Below, in pieces: positions 1 through 7,146 of a stretch of DNA of 20,855 nucleotides (position 1 is the first letter of the stretch; every line of letters starts with the position of its first letter). Below the pieces are notes generated by a model. It searched no databases. It saw only the letters and a program-made list of their open reading frames with translations, and was not told the DNA's origin. The DNA lies in NCBI GenBank assembly GCA_040006755.1, contig JBDTWJ010000056.1:1-20855 (forward strand), in the 5' to 3' direction. A program made the translations under genes and the position numbers. Source of the DNA: JAENVT01 sp040006755 (lineage in GTDB: Bacteria; Actinomycetota; Acidimicrobiia; Acidimicrobiales; Ilumatobacteraceae).

Positions 1-405
1 GTCAGCGCCTTCATCCACGAGAGCGACAACGGGCTGATCGAAGAGGCGATGGCTTCGCACGTGGTCATCTGCTCGCCGCTGACGCTGTTCGCCTTCCTCG
101 GCGTCATTCGCCAGGCGTTCGACAACTTCGTCATCGAGGAGACCAGCCAAGAGATCCTGCAGTTGCTGGGCAAGTTCGGGCAGCAATGGGGCAAGTACAC
201 CGAGTCGGTCGACAAGGTCAAGCGGCAGTTCGACACGCTCAACCGATCATTCGACGAACTGGCCACCACTCGCCGCCGAGCGCTCGAACGGCCGCTCAAC
301 GCCATCGAAGACCTGCGACGCAAGCAGCAGTTACCGATCGATGGGCAGTTGTTCGGCGTCGACGAGACCGATGAGCTCGACAACGTGCGAGAACTCGGCG
401 CCTGA
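1..405 (+). CDS. rmuC: RmuC family DNA recombination protein, C-terminal part (5' end outside window)
   Basis: The reading frame is open from base 1 and ends in TGA at 403-405, giving the last 134 residues. The segment with VVICSPLTLFAFLGVIRQAF, followed by a helical, charged stretch (GKFGQQWGKYTESVDKVKRQFDTL), matches the end of the RmuC conserved domain and its trailing coiled-coil-like helix. RmuC proteins are thought to be nuclease-fold proteins that limit recombination at inverted repeats; the biochemical activity is poorly defined. The nuclease-like core lies upstream of the window, so catalytic residues cannot be checked. It is followed after 18 nt by xseA on the same strand, so the two may be co-transcribed, which fits a DNA end-processing theme. 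The family call is fairly secure; the function is known only at family level. Confidence 0.82.
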   Translation, partial: VSAFIHESDNGLIEEAMASHVVICSPLTLFAFLGVIRQAFDNFVIEETSQEILQLLGKFGQQWGKYTESVDKVKRQFDTLNRSFDELATTRRRALERPLNAIEDLRRKQQLPIDGQLFGVDETDELDNVRELGA

Positions 406-423
406 CGGGCCAGACTCTGCATC

Positions 424-1752
424 GTGAGTCAGGTGGCGTTCGATTTCGATCTCGACGACGGCGGGATTCCGACCTATTCGGTCGGCGAACTCGCTGAGGC
501 CATCAACTCGTCGCTGCGCCGGCGGTTCACCGACGGGATCTGGGTTCGTGGAGAGATTCAAGGCTGGAGCGAGCGCGGCCCGCACGCCTACTTCCGGCTG
601 GTCGAGGAAGGCGAGGAGGGCAAAGCGGCCATCAACGTGCAGTTCTTCGCCAACTCCCGCATGCGGTTGCGTCCCATCCTCACCAAGCACAAGCTGCGGC
701 TTGGCGATGGCCTGAAGGTTCGCATCTTCGGCCATCTCGACTTCTTCGCGCCGTCGGGCCAGCTCGGCTTGAAGATGAGCGGCCTCGACCCACGGTTCAC
801 GCTCGGCGAGATGGCTTTGGAGCGCGACGATGTCGTGCGGCGGCTGGTTGCCAGCGGCTTGTTCGACGCCAACCGGCGCACTCGGCTGGCCGCGGCCCCG
901 CTGCGAGTGGGGGTGGTCACCAGCACGGCCAGCGCTGCATGGGGCGATTTCACCCACGAGCTCGAACGCAGCGGCTTGGCCTTCCGCCTCAGGGTTGTCG
1001 ACGTGCGAGTGCAAGGGGAATGGGCGGTCGAGATGGTCTCGGGCGCGCTGCGCACCTTGACGCGTCACGACGATCTCGACGTCGTGGTGCTGATTCGCGG
1101 AGGCGGCTCGAAAACCGATCTGGCCACGTTCGACCACGAATCGATCGCAACCGCGATTGCGGCGTCGCAGCTGCCGGTGTTCACGGGGCTCGGTCACGAG
1201 GTCGATCGCAGCGTCGCCGACGAGGTCGCCCACAGCTCCCTGAAAACACCGACTGCGTGTGCGGCAGCGCTGGTCGAGCACGTCCACGCGTTCCAGGCCG
1301 ACGTCGAGCGGGTCTGGACGGCCATCGATCGGCACGCCAACCGAGCCTTGCGCGATGCCAACGCAGCGCTCGCCGGCATCGCCCACGGTGTTCGCCGGGC
1401 AACCGTATCGGCTGTCGAGCGCAGCGATGATCGCCTCGGTCATCGCCGACACCGGCTTGCTGCGACCGCCAACCGCGCCCTCGAACGATCAGCCGATCGA
1501 CTCGGCACAGCGGGCGATTCCTTGGGGCGAGTTCCGGCGCGGCTCGAACACGAGTTACGTCACGTCGACGCGGTCGCAGCCAGAGTTCGGCTGCTCGATC
1601 CGGTGCACACGATGGCCCGCGGGTGGAGCATCACCCGCGCCAGCGACGGGACGGTGGTGCGCGGCGCGGATCAACTCGCCGCGGGTTCGACCATCACGAC
1701 AACATTTGCGCGGGGCAGCGCACGAAGCCGCGTCGAGGAGACCAGCACATGA
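424..1752 (+). CDS. xseA: Exodeoxyribonuclease VII large subunit
   Basis: This is the large, catalytic subunit of exonuclease VII, which degrades single-stranded DNA from either end to acid-soluble oligonucleotides. An N-terminal OB-fold (about residues 16-120, with GIWVRGEIQGWSERGPHAYFRL) precedes the catalytic domain. The family signatures are RVGVVTSTASAAWGDF (161-176), RGGGSKTDLATF (225-236) and GLGHEVDRSVADEVA (256-270), followed by TPT. An Ala/Arg-rich helical region (about 285-390) corresponds to the coiled coil that binds XseB. The length of 442 aa is normal. The start is GTG at 424; no Shine-Dalgarno sequence is visible, but CAGACT at 411-416 is a weak -10-like hexamer 7 nt upstream. 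The stop overlaps the xseB start as ATGA (1749-1752), the usual coupling for this pair. Confidence 0.96.
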   Translation: MSQVAFDFDLDDGGIPTYSVGELAEAINSSLRRRFTDGIWVRGEIQGWSERGPHAYFRLVEEGEEGKAAINVQFFANSRMRLRPILTKHKLRLGDGLKVRIFGHLDFFAPSGQLGLKMSGLDPRFTLGEMALERDDVVRRLVASGLFDANRRTRLAAAPLRVGVVTSTASAAWGDFTHELERSGLAFRLRVVDVRVQGEWAVEMVSGALRTLTRHDDLDVVVLIRGGGSKTDLATFDHESIATAIAASQLPVFTGLGHEVDRSVADEVAHSSLKTPTACAAALVEHVHAFQADVERVWTAIDRHANRALRDANAALAGIAHGVRRATVSAVERSDDRLGHRRHRLAATANRALERSADRLGTAGDSLGRVPARLEHELRHVDAVAARVRLLDPVHTMARGWSITRASDGTVVRGADQLAAGSTITTTFARGSARSRVEETST

Positions 1753-1967
1753 CAGAACCAGTAGCCACCGGATACGCCGCTGCTCTCGCCGAACTCGAAA
1801 CCATCCTCGGTGACCTCGAACGCGCCGATGTCGACGTCGACGCCCTGGCGACCCAGGTCAAGCGCGCTGCAGAGTTGATCGGATTCTGTCGAGATCGCAT
1901 CGGTAGCGCACGCGTCCACATCGAACAAGTCGTCGCCGACCTCGGCGAGGATTCGGGCAAGACCTGA
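1749..1967 (+). CDS. xseB: Exodeoxyribonuclease VII small subunit
   Basis: This is the small, all-helical subunit of exonuclease VII, which binds along the XseA coiled coil in multiple copies. The protein is 72 aa, the usual size, and carries the family pattern YAAALAELETILGDLE...VDVDALATQVKRAAELIGFCRDRI. I chose ATG 1749 rather than the longer in-frame ORF start at 1623 because ATG 1749 overlaps the xseA stop by four bases (ATGA) and the protein then begins just before the conserved domain. Translation is therefore probably coupled to xseA. The stop TGA (1965-1967) directly abuts the -10-like hexamer of the next gene. Confidence 0.94.
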   Translation: MTEPVATGYAAALAELETILGDLERADVDVDALATQVKRAAELIGFCRDRIGSARVHIEQVVADLGEDSGKT

Positions 1968-1973
1968 TACCGT
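1968..1973 (+). promoter_or_regulatory. -10-like hexamer TACCGT for the class II aldolase gene
   Basis: TANNNT hexamer immediately after the xseB stop, with 8 nt (tttgctcc) between it and ATG 1982. No Shine-Dalgarno sequence is present. The spacing suggests that transcription starts at or next to the start codon (leaderless mRNA). This is inferred from sequence only. Confidence 0.5.
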
Positions 1974-1981
1974 TTTGCTCC

Positions 1982-2731
1982 ATGTCGGCAACATCATCGA
2001 TCTCCACCGACGTCGCGGTCGCAGCCAAGCGTGAGCTGGCCGCAGCGTTCCGCGCCGCGGCGTTCCACGGCTTCAACGAAGGCATTGACAACCACTTCTC
2101 GCTTGCCGTTCCGGGTCACAACGACCTCTTCCTGCTCAATCGCTACGGGCCCGATTGGTCGGAGATCACCGAGCACGACATCTTGACGATCGACTTCGAC
2201 GGTCGCGTGGTCGACGGCGAAGGCGAGTGGGAGACGTCGGCGTTCATGATCCACCGCGGCTGCCACCAGGCACGGCCCTCGGCCAGGGCGGTGTTCCACA
2301 CGCACATGCCGTATGCCACGGCGCTGTCGTTGACGGTCGGCGGGTTCGACAGCAAGCTCAGCCAGAACGCGATGCTGTTCCACAACCGGGTCACCAACCT
2401 CGCGTACGGCGGGCTCGTCGACGCGGCCGAAGAGGGCTGCCGATTCGGTGAGGTCATCGGCGACGAGATCACCGTTGTGATGCTTTCCAATCACGGCGTG
2501 ATGATCATCGGCACGGATGTGGCCGACGCTTGGAAGAAGATGTACTTCTTCGAGCGCGCCTGCAAAGTTCAGGTTCTGGCCCAGTCGACCGGCCAACCGC
2601 TCGTGCGCGTCAGCGACGCCATCGCCGAGCACACCGCTGGCCAGTGGCTGAAGGAAGCACCAAAGGCAGCCGAGCAGTTCGCCGCTGTTCGGCGCGTGGT
2701 CGACGGCACAGGTCAAGGCGTTCACGCCTAG
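1982..2731 (+). CDS. Class II aldolase/adducin family protein
   Basis: The protein is 249 aa with the class II aldolase/adducin fold. The zinc-site pattern is visible as HTHMP (His106, His108) with a third ligand in SNHGVMIIG (His171). A glutamate in GEWETSAF (Glu84) sits near where the family places its catalytic acid, although the usual PSSE-type context is absent. Family members cleave or epimerise sugar phosphates such as fuculose- or ribulose-phosphate; many actinobacterial and proteobacterial paralogues are uncharacterised. The adducin-like spacing and absence of a sugar-phosphate operon mean the substrate cannot be named. The start is ATG 1982, 14 nt after xseB, behind a -10-like hexamer. 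Its TAG stop forms part of the next gene's -10-like hexamer. Confidence 0.88.
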   Translation: MSATSSISTDVAVAAKRELAAAFRAAAFHGFNEGIDNHFSLAVPGHNDLFLLNRYGPDWSEITEHDILTIDFDGRVVDGEGEWETSAFMIHRGCHQARPSARAVFHTHMPYATALSLTVGGFDSKLSQNAMLFHNRVTNLAYGGLVDAAEEGCRFGEVIGDEITVVMLSNHGVMIIGTDVADAWKKMYFFERACKVQVLAQSTGQPLVRVSDAIAEHTAGQWLKEAPKAAEQFAAVRRVVDGTGQGVHA

Positions 2732-2734
2732 CCT
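2729..2734 (+). promoter_or_regulatory. -10-like hexamer TAGCCT for the prenyl synthase, overlapping the upstream stop codon
   Basis: TANNNT hexamer with a 6-nt gap (gcgggg) to GTG 2741. Its first three bases are the TAG stop of the aldolase gene. The G-run directly before GTG is too close to act as a good Shine-Dalgarno sequence. Confidence 0.42.
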
Positions 2735-2740
2735 GCGGGG

Positions 2741-3805
2741 GTGCCTGCGGCTGCCCCTCCCTCATCGCTGACGGCCATCGCTGTCGGGATCGAAGCCAGA
2801 TTGCGGAAGCTGCTCGACCACGAAACCGCGCACTGGGCGGCGTTCGACGAAGACCTACTCGTTCCGATGCAGCACATCGGCCGGTTGGTGCTGGGAGGCG
2901 GGAAACGTCTTCGTCCCGCGTTTGCCTATTGGGGCTTCGTGGGCGCCGGCGGCGATCTCGACGATCCGCAGATCGTCGATGCCGGTGCCGCCCTGGAGCT
3001 GATGCATGCGTTCGCGCTCTTCCACGACGACGTGATGGACGACGCGGTCAGCCGACGCGGTACACCGACGACACACACGGTGTTCGCCGATGCACACGCA
3101 ACCGCCGGATGGGCCGGTGAGCCACGGCGCTTCGGCGAAGGTGTGGCGATTCTGGTCGGTGACCTTGCGTTCGTGATGGCTGATCAGTTGCTGATCGACG
3201 CGCCACGCCATGCATGGGTGATCTGGAACGACCTTCGCACCGAGCTGAACATCGGCCAGCTGCTCGACATCGTGGGCAGTGCTCGTCGCGACCGCCGCCT
3301 CGACAAGGCCGAGCGGATCTGTCGATACAAGAGCGGGAAGTACACCGTCGAGCGGCCGTTGCACCTCGGCGCAGTCCTGGCAGCGCCCCAGCGGGCGAGC
3401 GAGCTCCTGCCTGCGTTGAGTGCATACGGACTGCCACTGGGGGATGCATTCCAGATGCGCGACGACGTGATGGGGGCGTTCGGCGACGAGGCGGTCACCG
3501 GCAAGCCGGTCGGCGGTGACCTGCGCGAGGGCAAGCCGACTCCCCTGCTGGCCCGCGCCGTGCATGCCGCGACGGCGGCGCAGCGGGCCGTGCTCGACGA
3601 CGTGGGTTCGCCCGGCCTCACCGATGCCGACATCGCGAACATGCAGCAGGTGATCGTCGAGACCGGAGCACTCGCTGCGTTGGAATCGCAGATCGAAATG
3701 CTGACCGACGAAGCGATTTCAGCAATCGAGGTGGCATCGATCACAGTCCAGAGTCGCCAAGAGCTGGTCGCGTTGGCGCACTACGTCAGCCGTCGCAACC
3801 TCTAG
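2741..3805 (+). CDS. idsA: Polyprenyl (probably geranylgeranyl) diphosphate synthase
   Basis: This trans-prenyltransferase condenses IPP with allylic diphosphates. Visible motifs are GGGKRLRPAF (52-61), the first Asp-rich motif HDDVMDD (95-101), a KSGKYT-type motif (197-202), and the second Asp motif MRDDVMGAFGDE followed by GKPVGGDLREGKPT. The form DDVMGAFGD rather than DDxxD is what actinobacterial IdsA-type GGPP synthases show. Phe91, five residues before the first Asp motif, is compatible with a short (C15-C20) product; the exact chain length is inferred. The 354-aa length is normal. GTG 2741 is the start, 9 nt after the aldolase stop. The 3' end overlaps the convergent addA-like gene through one CTAG. 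Confidence 0.92.
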   Translation: MPAAAPPSSLTAIAVGIEARLRKLLDHETAHWAAFDEDLLVPMQHIGRLVLGGGKRLRPAFAYWGFVGAGGDLDDPQIVDAGAALELMHAFALFHDDVMDDAVSRRGTPTTHTVFADAHATAGWAGEPRRFGEGVAILVGDLAFVMADQLLIDAPRHAWVIWNDLRTELNIGQLLDIVGSARRDRRLDKAERICRYKSGKYTVERPLHLGAVLAAPQRASELLPALSAYGLPLGDAFQMRDDVMGAFGDEAVTGKPVGGDLREGKPTPLLARAVHAATAAQRAVLDDVGSPGLTDADIANMQQVIVETGALAALESQIEMLTDEAISAIEVASITVQSRQELVALAHYVSRRNL

Positions 3806-6800
3806 GGAACGGCTGCAGGAGCGTCGATGGAGGCCAGCAACTGCGACACCTCGATGATGTCGACAGGTATCTCGACGGCAGCAGCACCGTCGGGCTGCGC
3901 CACCGAGAGCCACGCCTGGCTGACCTGCATCCCTGTGGCCTGCTGGAGAGCGGCGACGTATGCCGACATCTGTGGTTGATACCGGCGGGCAAGCTCGCTG
4001 GGCGACGTGATGAGCGTGTCGGTCTTGAAGTCGACCAGGGTCAACGTGCCGTCTGGGTTGACGAACACGGCATCGACATAACCCCACAACGTGACCTCAC
4101 CGAACTGCGCACCGACATACATCTCGCGACGACAGTTGCTCGATGCCCGCATACGTGAGAACAGGTCGCCTTTCAGCAGGGACTGAACCATCATCTCGAT
4201 GTCGCGTCGGCGATCGAGCACCCCTTCTGCTTCGGCCGCCACGTCTACGAGCGTCGGCAGGGCTCGCGTCGGCTCGTCGAGAGTGACCTGCTGCATGACT
4301 GCGTGCACCGCGCTGCCCTTCGCAGTTCCGAACCTGCCGCCGCGACGACTGGGACGGTCGTTGGGCGCTGGCTCTTTGCGATTGCCAGGATCGCTGGCCT
4401 CGTGATCGTCGCTGTCAGGTTGGCGGCGCCCGACCGCGGCACCAAAGCGCTCGCCCGGTGCGACGGCGTCGTCGTCGGGCTCGTCGTCATCGTCGTCGAG
4501 CGTGAACAACGATCCCTGGATGAGAGGAACGTCAGACGTTGGTCCGGCAGCATCGCCAAGGACCTTGGCAAGCCCGCTGGGCGTCCAGATGCGACGCACC
4601 TGGCCGACCGTGCGATCGAGCTCATCCGGTTCTGCGATCAGATTGTTGGTGTCGCCGCTTGCGGGCCGTTGATGGCTCGGCGGGTGGGCGACGGGTAGCC
4701 GCGGCTCGGGGCACACCGCGCCGGCGACCGAATCAGGCCCGGTGACCGCGGCGACCAACCGGCCGGCGACGCAGTTTGCATTCTTGTGATGCATCGACAC
4801 GACGAGGTGATCCTTTGCCCGGGTGAACGCGACGTAGAGCAGGCGCGCTTCCTCGGCGCGAGAACGCCGCCGTTCGATTGCGGTCATGTCGGCAAGTGCC
4901 GCGCTGGTGAGACGCCCGAGGCGTACGAGTGGTCTGCCGCCATGCCAGTGCAGGCCCGTAGCCGCGTTGGGCGCATCGGCACCGCCGAGCCCGGCAACGA
5001 TCGTGATGGCGAACTCGAGCCCCTTCGCCGCATGGATGGTCATGATGCGCAGCGAGTCCTCTCCCTCGTCGGTGCTGAGCTCGACACGATCGACATCGTC
5101 GATGCGACGATCCACCCATGACAGGTACTCCGCCAAGGTGCCGCCGGTCGCGTCGCTCCACGCCCGTGCCTCGTCGATGACGTATCGCACCCGGCGCCAC
5201 GTTTCGCGTGCCACCTGTTGGCCTTCGCACAGTGCTGCCGCAACGCCGCGCCATGTGTCGTACAACTCTGCGAGCAGTTCGGCCGGCGTGCGCTCGTGCT
5301 TGCGCCGCCCGAACTGATCAAGCGTTCGCAGCGCCTCGCCCACGATCCCAGGCTCCTTGGTGAACACCCGGAACTCGCGTGGGTACCGCATCGGCTCGGC
5401 CTCTGTACCCATGCGGTAGTACATCAGTTGACGGTCGTCGATGCCGAAGATCGAAGTGCGCAGCGCGGCGACCACCTTCAACTGGTTGGTCGGATCGTCG
5501 ATGGCCCGCAGCACCCGGAGTAGCTCGTAGACCTCGCGCGATCCGTAGATCAACGTGCCGCCCTCGACTCGGTAGGGCACGCCGGCCTGACGGAAAGTGT
5601 GCTCGAGCACACCCAGGCGGGTACGGCTGCGAATCAGCACCGTGATGTCGCGATAACTCGCAGGGCGATCGGGCGGGCCGTCGTCGACCGTCCATGGATC
5701 GCTGCCGGTGATCACCCGCTGCACGAGGCCGGCGATGTCGGCGGCCTCGGCGCGTGCCGTGTCTTCGGCCGACTCGTGCTCGACCTTCGTCCAATTCGGC
5801 ATGCCGAGCACGACGACAGCCGGACCATCAGCCACGCCGTTGGCAGGGCGTTGCGGCTCGAGTCGGGTGTATGCCACCTGATGATCGGTCTCCGCCGAGT
5901 CGTCTTCGTCCAGCGTGAATCGTTCGGCGAGCACTGCATTGATCCAGCTGCACACGTCGGCGCGCGACCGCCGGTTGACGGTGAGTTGCCGGCTGGCGGA
6001 ATCGGCAGCGAGCAGACTCGAGAACAACTCGACGTCAGCGTGTCGAAACCCATAGATCGATTGCTTCGGGTCACCCACCGCGAACAACGACGACGGTGGA
6101 TTGTCGGGATCGGGTGACGTGAACTCGGTGATGACGTCGAACTGCACCTGATCGGTGTCTTGGAACTCGTCGACGAACAGATACCGATGCCGCCTGCGAA
6201 CCTCTCTGCGAACCTCGGGCTTGGTCTGGAGCAAACGCCGTGTCAGCACGAGTAGATCGTCGAACGACAACTCGCCGCGGCTGATGCGATTGTGGGCGGA
6301 CTCGATGACGATGGGTGTCAGCGAGGCCATCAGTTGACTGAGCGCCGGCTCGAAGCTGGCGAATCGCATCGCCGCTTGGAACGGCGCCCATGCTTCGGAA
6401 GAACCCTTCCGGCGTTCGCCGAGCGCAACCGCGGCGGCGGAGAGCATTGGAACGGACTCGACGAACTGCAAGGTGTCGCGAGCATCGGCGACCGCGTCGT
6501 CGAGCCTGCCGCGCATCATCGCCGTTGACGACACGTACCGCTGGTCGGCGCCAACTTGGTCGAGCAGGCGCATGACCGCGGCATGAGCGACCGCAATGGA
6601 CATCGGCGGATCGGGCCTGGCGTCGGCGAAGCGCAACCAATCGTTGTCGATGGCCCTGACCAGCTCCGGCAGGAACTGCATCGCACCGAACGAGGCGATC
6701 ACCGTCAACGCGTCCTTGAGTCCCTGCTTCTTCAGCGCCATGTTGTAGAGCGTTTGCACGGCCTGCTCCGCGCGCTCGTCGGCCATCGCCCCGGAGGTCA

Positions 6801-7146
6801 GCTCGTCGGCCGTAGTGAACTTCGGCGGTAGCCCGGCTTCGATGGGATAGCGACGCAGGAGCGATTGGCAGAATCCATGGATCGTGCCGATGAACGCCTC
6901 GTCGAGCGAGACGGGACTTCCGAGCGACTCACGCAGCCGATGAGAGACCTCGCGTGCCGCCTTCTCCGTGAACGTGATCACGACGAGCTGGTCGGCTTGC
7001 ACACCGGGCATTTCCACCAGCGCGGCCACCCGCGCAACAAGGCTCGTCGTCTTGCCGCTGCCGGCCCCAGCGGAGACCGCCATCGATTGCATCGGGTCGG
7101 CGTCGACCCACGGCGGCAGCACGATCCGCTCGACCGGCGCGCTCAC
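3802..7146 (-). CDS. addA: AddA/RecB-like UvrD-family helicase-nuclease
   Basis: This is a large SF1A helicase with a C-terminal nuclease, expected to act with the AddB-like partner in resecting double-strand breaks for RecA loading. Visible features are the Q-motif/Walker A DPMQSMAVSAGAGSGKTT (17-34), motif Ia VVITFTEKAAREV, GTIHGFCQSLLRRYP, Walker B FVDEFQDTD (324-332), GDPKQSIYGFRHAD, a motif V region MTIHAAKGLEF and motif VI LLYVAFTRAKDHLVVS. An Asp-rich linker (LDDDDDEPDDDA) leads to a PD-(D/E)XK nuclease with GYVDAV (Asp1025), VDFKTD (Asp1039, Lys1041) and YQPQMSAY. The 1114-aa length is close to AddA. The start is GTG at 7146-7144, overlapping the addB-like stop as GTGA, so the two are coupled. 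Architecture favours AddA over PcrA/UvrD because of the nuclease domain. Confidence 0.9.
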   Translation of the reverse strand: MSAPVERIVLPPWVDADPMQSMAVSAGAGSGKTTSLVARVAALVEMPGVQADQLVVITFTEKAAREVSHRLRESLGSPVSLDEAFIGTIHGFCQSLLRRYPIEAGLPPKFTTADELTSGAMADERAEQAVQTLYNMALKKQGLKDALTVIASFGAMQFLPELVRAIDNDWLRFADARPDPPMSIAVAHAAVMRLLDQVGADQRYVSSTAMMRGRLDDAVADARDTLQFVESVPMLSAAAVALGERRKGSSEAWAPFQAAMRFASFEPALSQLMASLTPIVIESAHNRISRGELSFDDLLVLTRRLLQTKPEVRREVRRRHRYLFVDEFQDTDQVQFDVITEFTSPDPDNPPSSLFAVGDPKQSIYGFRHADVELFSSLLAADSASRQLTVNRRSRADVCSWINAVLAERFTLDEDDSAETDHQVAYTRLEPQRPANGVADGPAVVVLGMPNWTKVEHESAEDTARAEAADIAGLVQRVITGSDPWTVDDGPPDRPASYRDITVLIRSRTRLGVLEHTFRQAGVPYRVEGGTLIYGSREVYELLRVLRAIDDPTNQLKVVAALRTSIFGIDDRQLMYYRMGTEAEPMRYPREFRVFTKEPGIVGEALRTLDQFGRRKHERTPAELLAELYDTWRGVAAALCEGQQVARETWRRVRYVIDEARAWSDATGGTLAEYLSWVDRRIDDVDRVELSTDEGEDSLRIMTIHAAKGLEFAITIVAGLGGADAPNAATGLHWHGGRPLVRLGRLTSAALADMTAIERRRSRAEEARLLYVAFTRAKDHLVVSMHHKNANCVAGRLVAAVTGPDSVAGAVCPEPRLPVAHPPSHQRPASGDTNNLIAEPDELDRTVGQVRRIWTPSGLAKVLGDAAGPTSDVPLIQGSLFTLDDDDDEPDDDAVAPGERFGAAVGRRQPDSDDHEASDPGNRKEPAPNDRPSRRGGRFGTAKGSAVHAVMQQVTLDEPTRALPTLVDVAAEAEGVLDRRRDIEMMVQSLLKGDLFSRMRASSNCRREMYVGAQFGEVTLWGYVDAVFVNPDGTLTLVDFKTDTLITSPSELARRYQPQMSAYVAALQQATGMQVSQAWLSVAQPDGAAAVEIPVDIIEVSQLLASIDAPAAVP

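Noticed and set aside
331..1452. 373-codon open frame on the minus strand opposite xseA
   Set aside because: It lies wholly opposite a secure xseA and the end of rmuC. Its Arg/Glu/Ala-rich translation has no recognisable motif, as expected for a shadow frame in GC-rich DNA.
1994..2725. 243-codon minus-strand frame opposite the class II aldolase gene
   Set aside because: The plus strand shows the zinc-site motifs; the reverse frame shows nothing recognisable.
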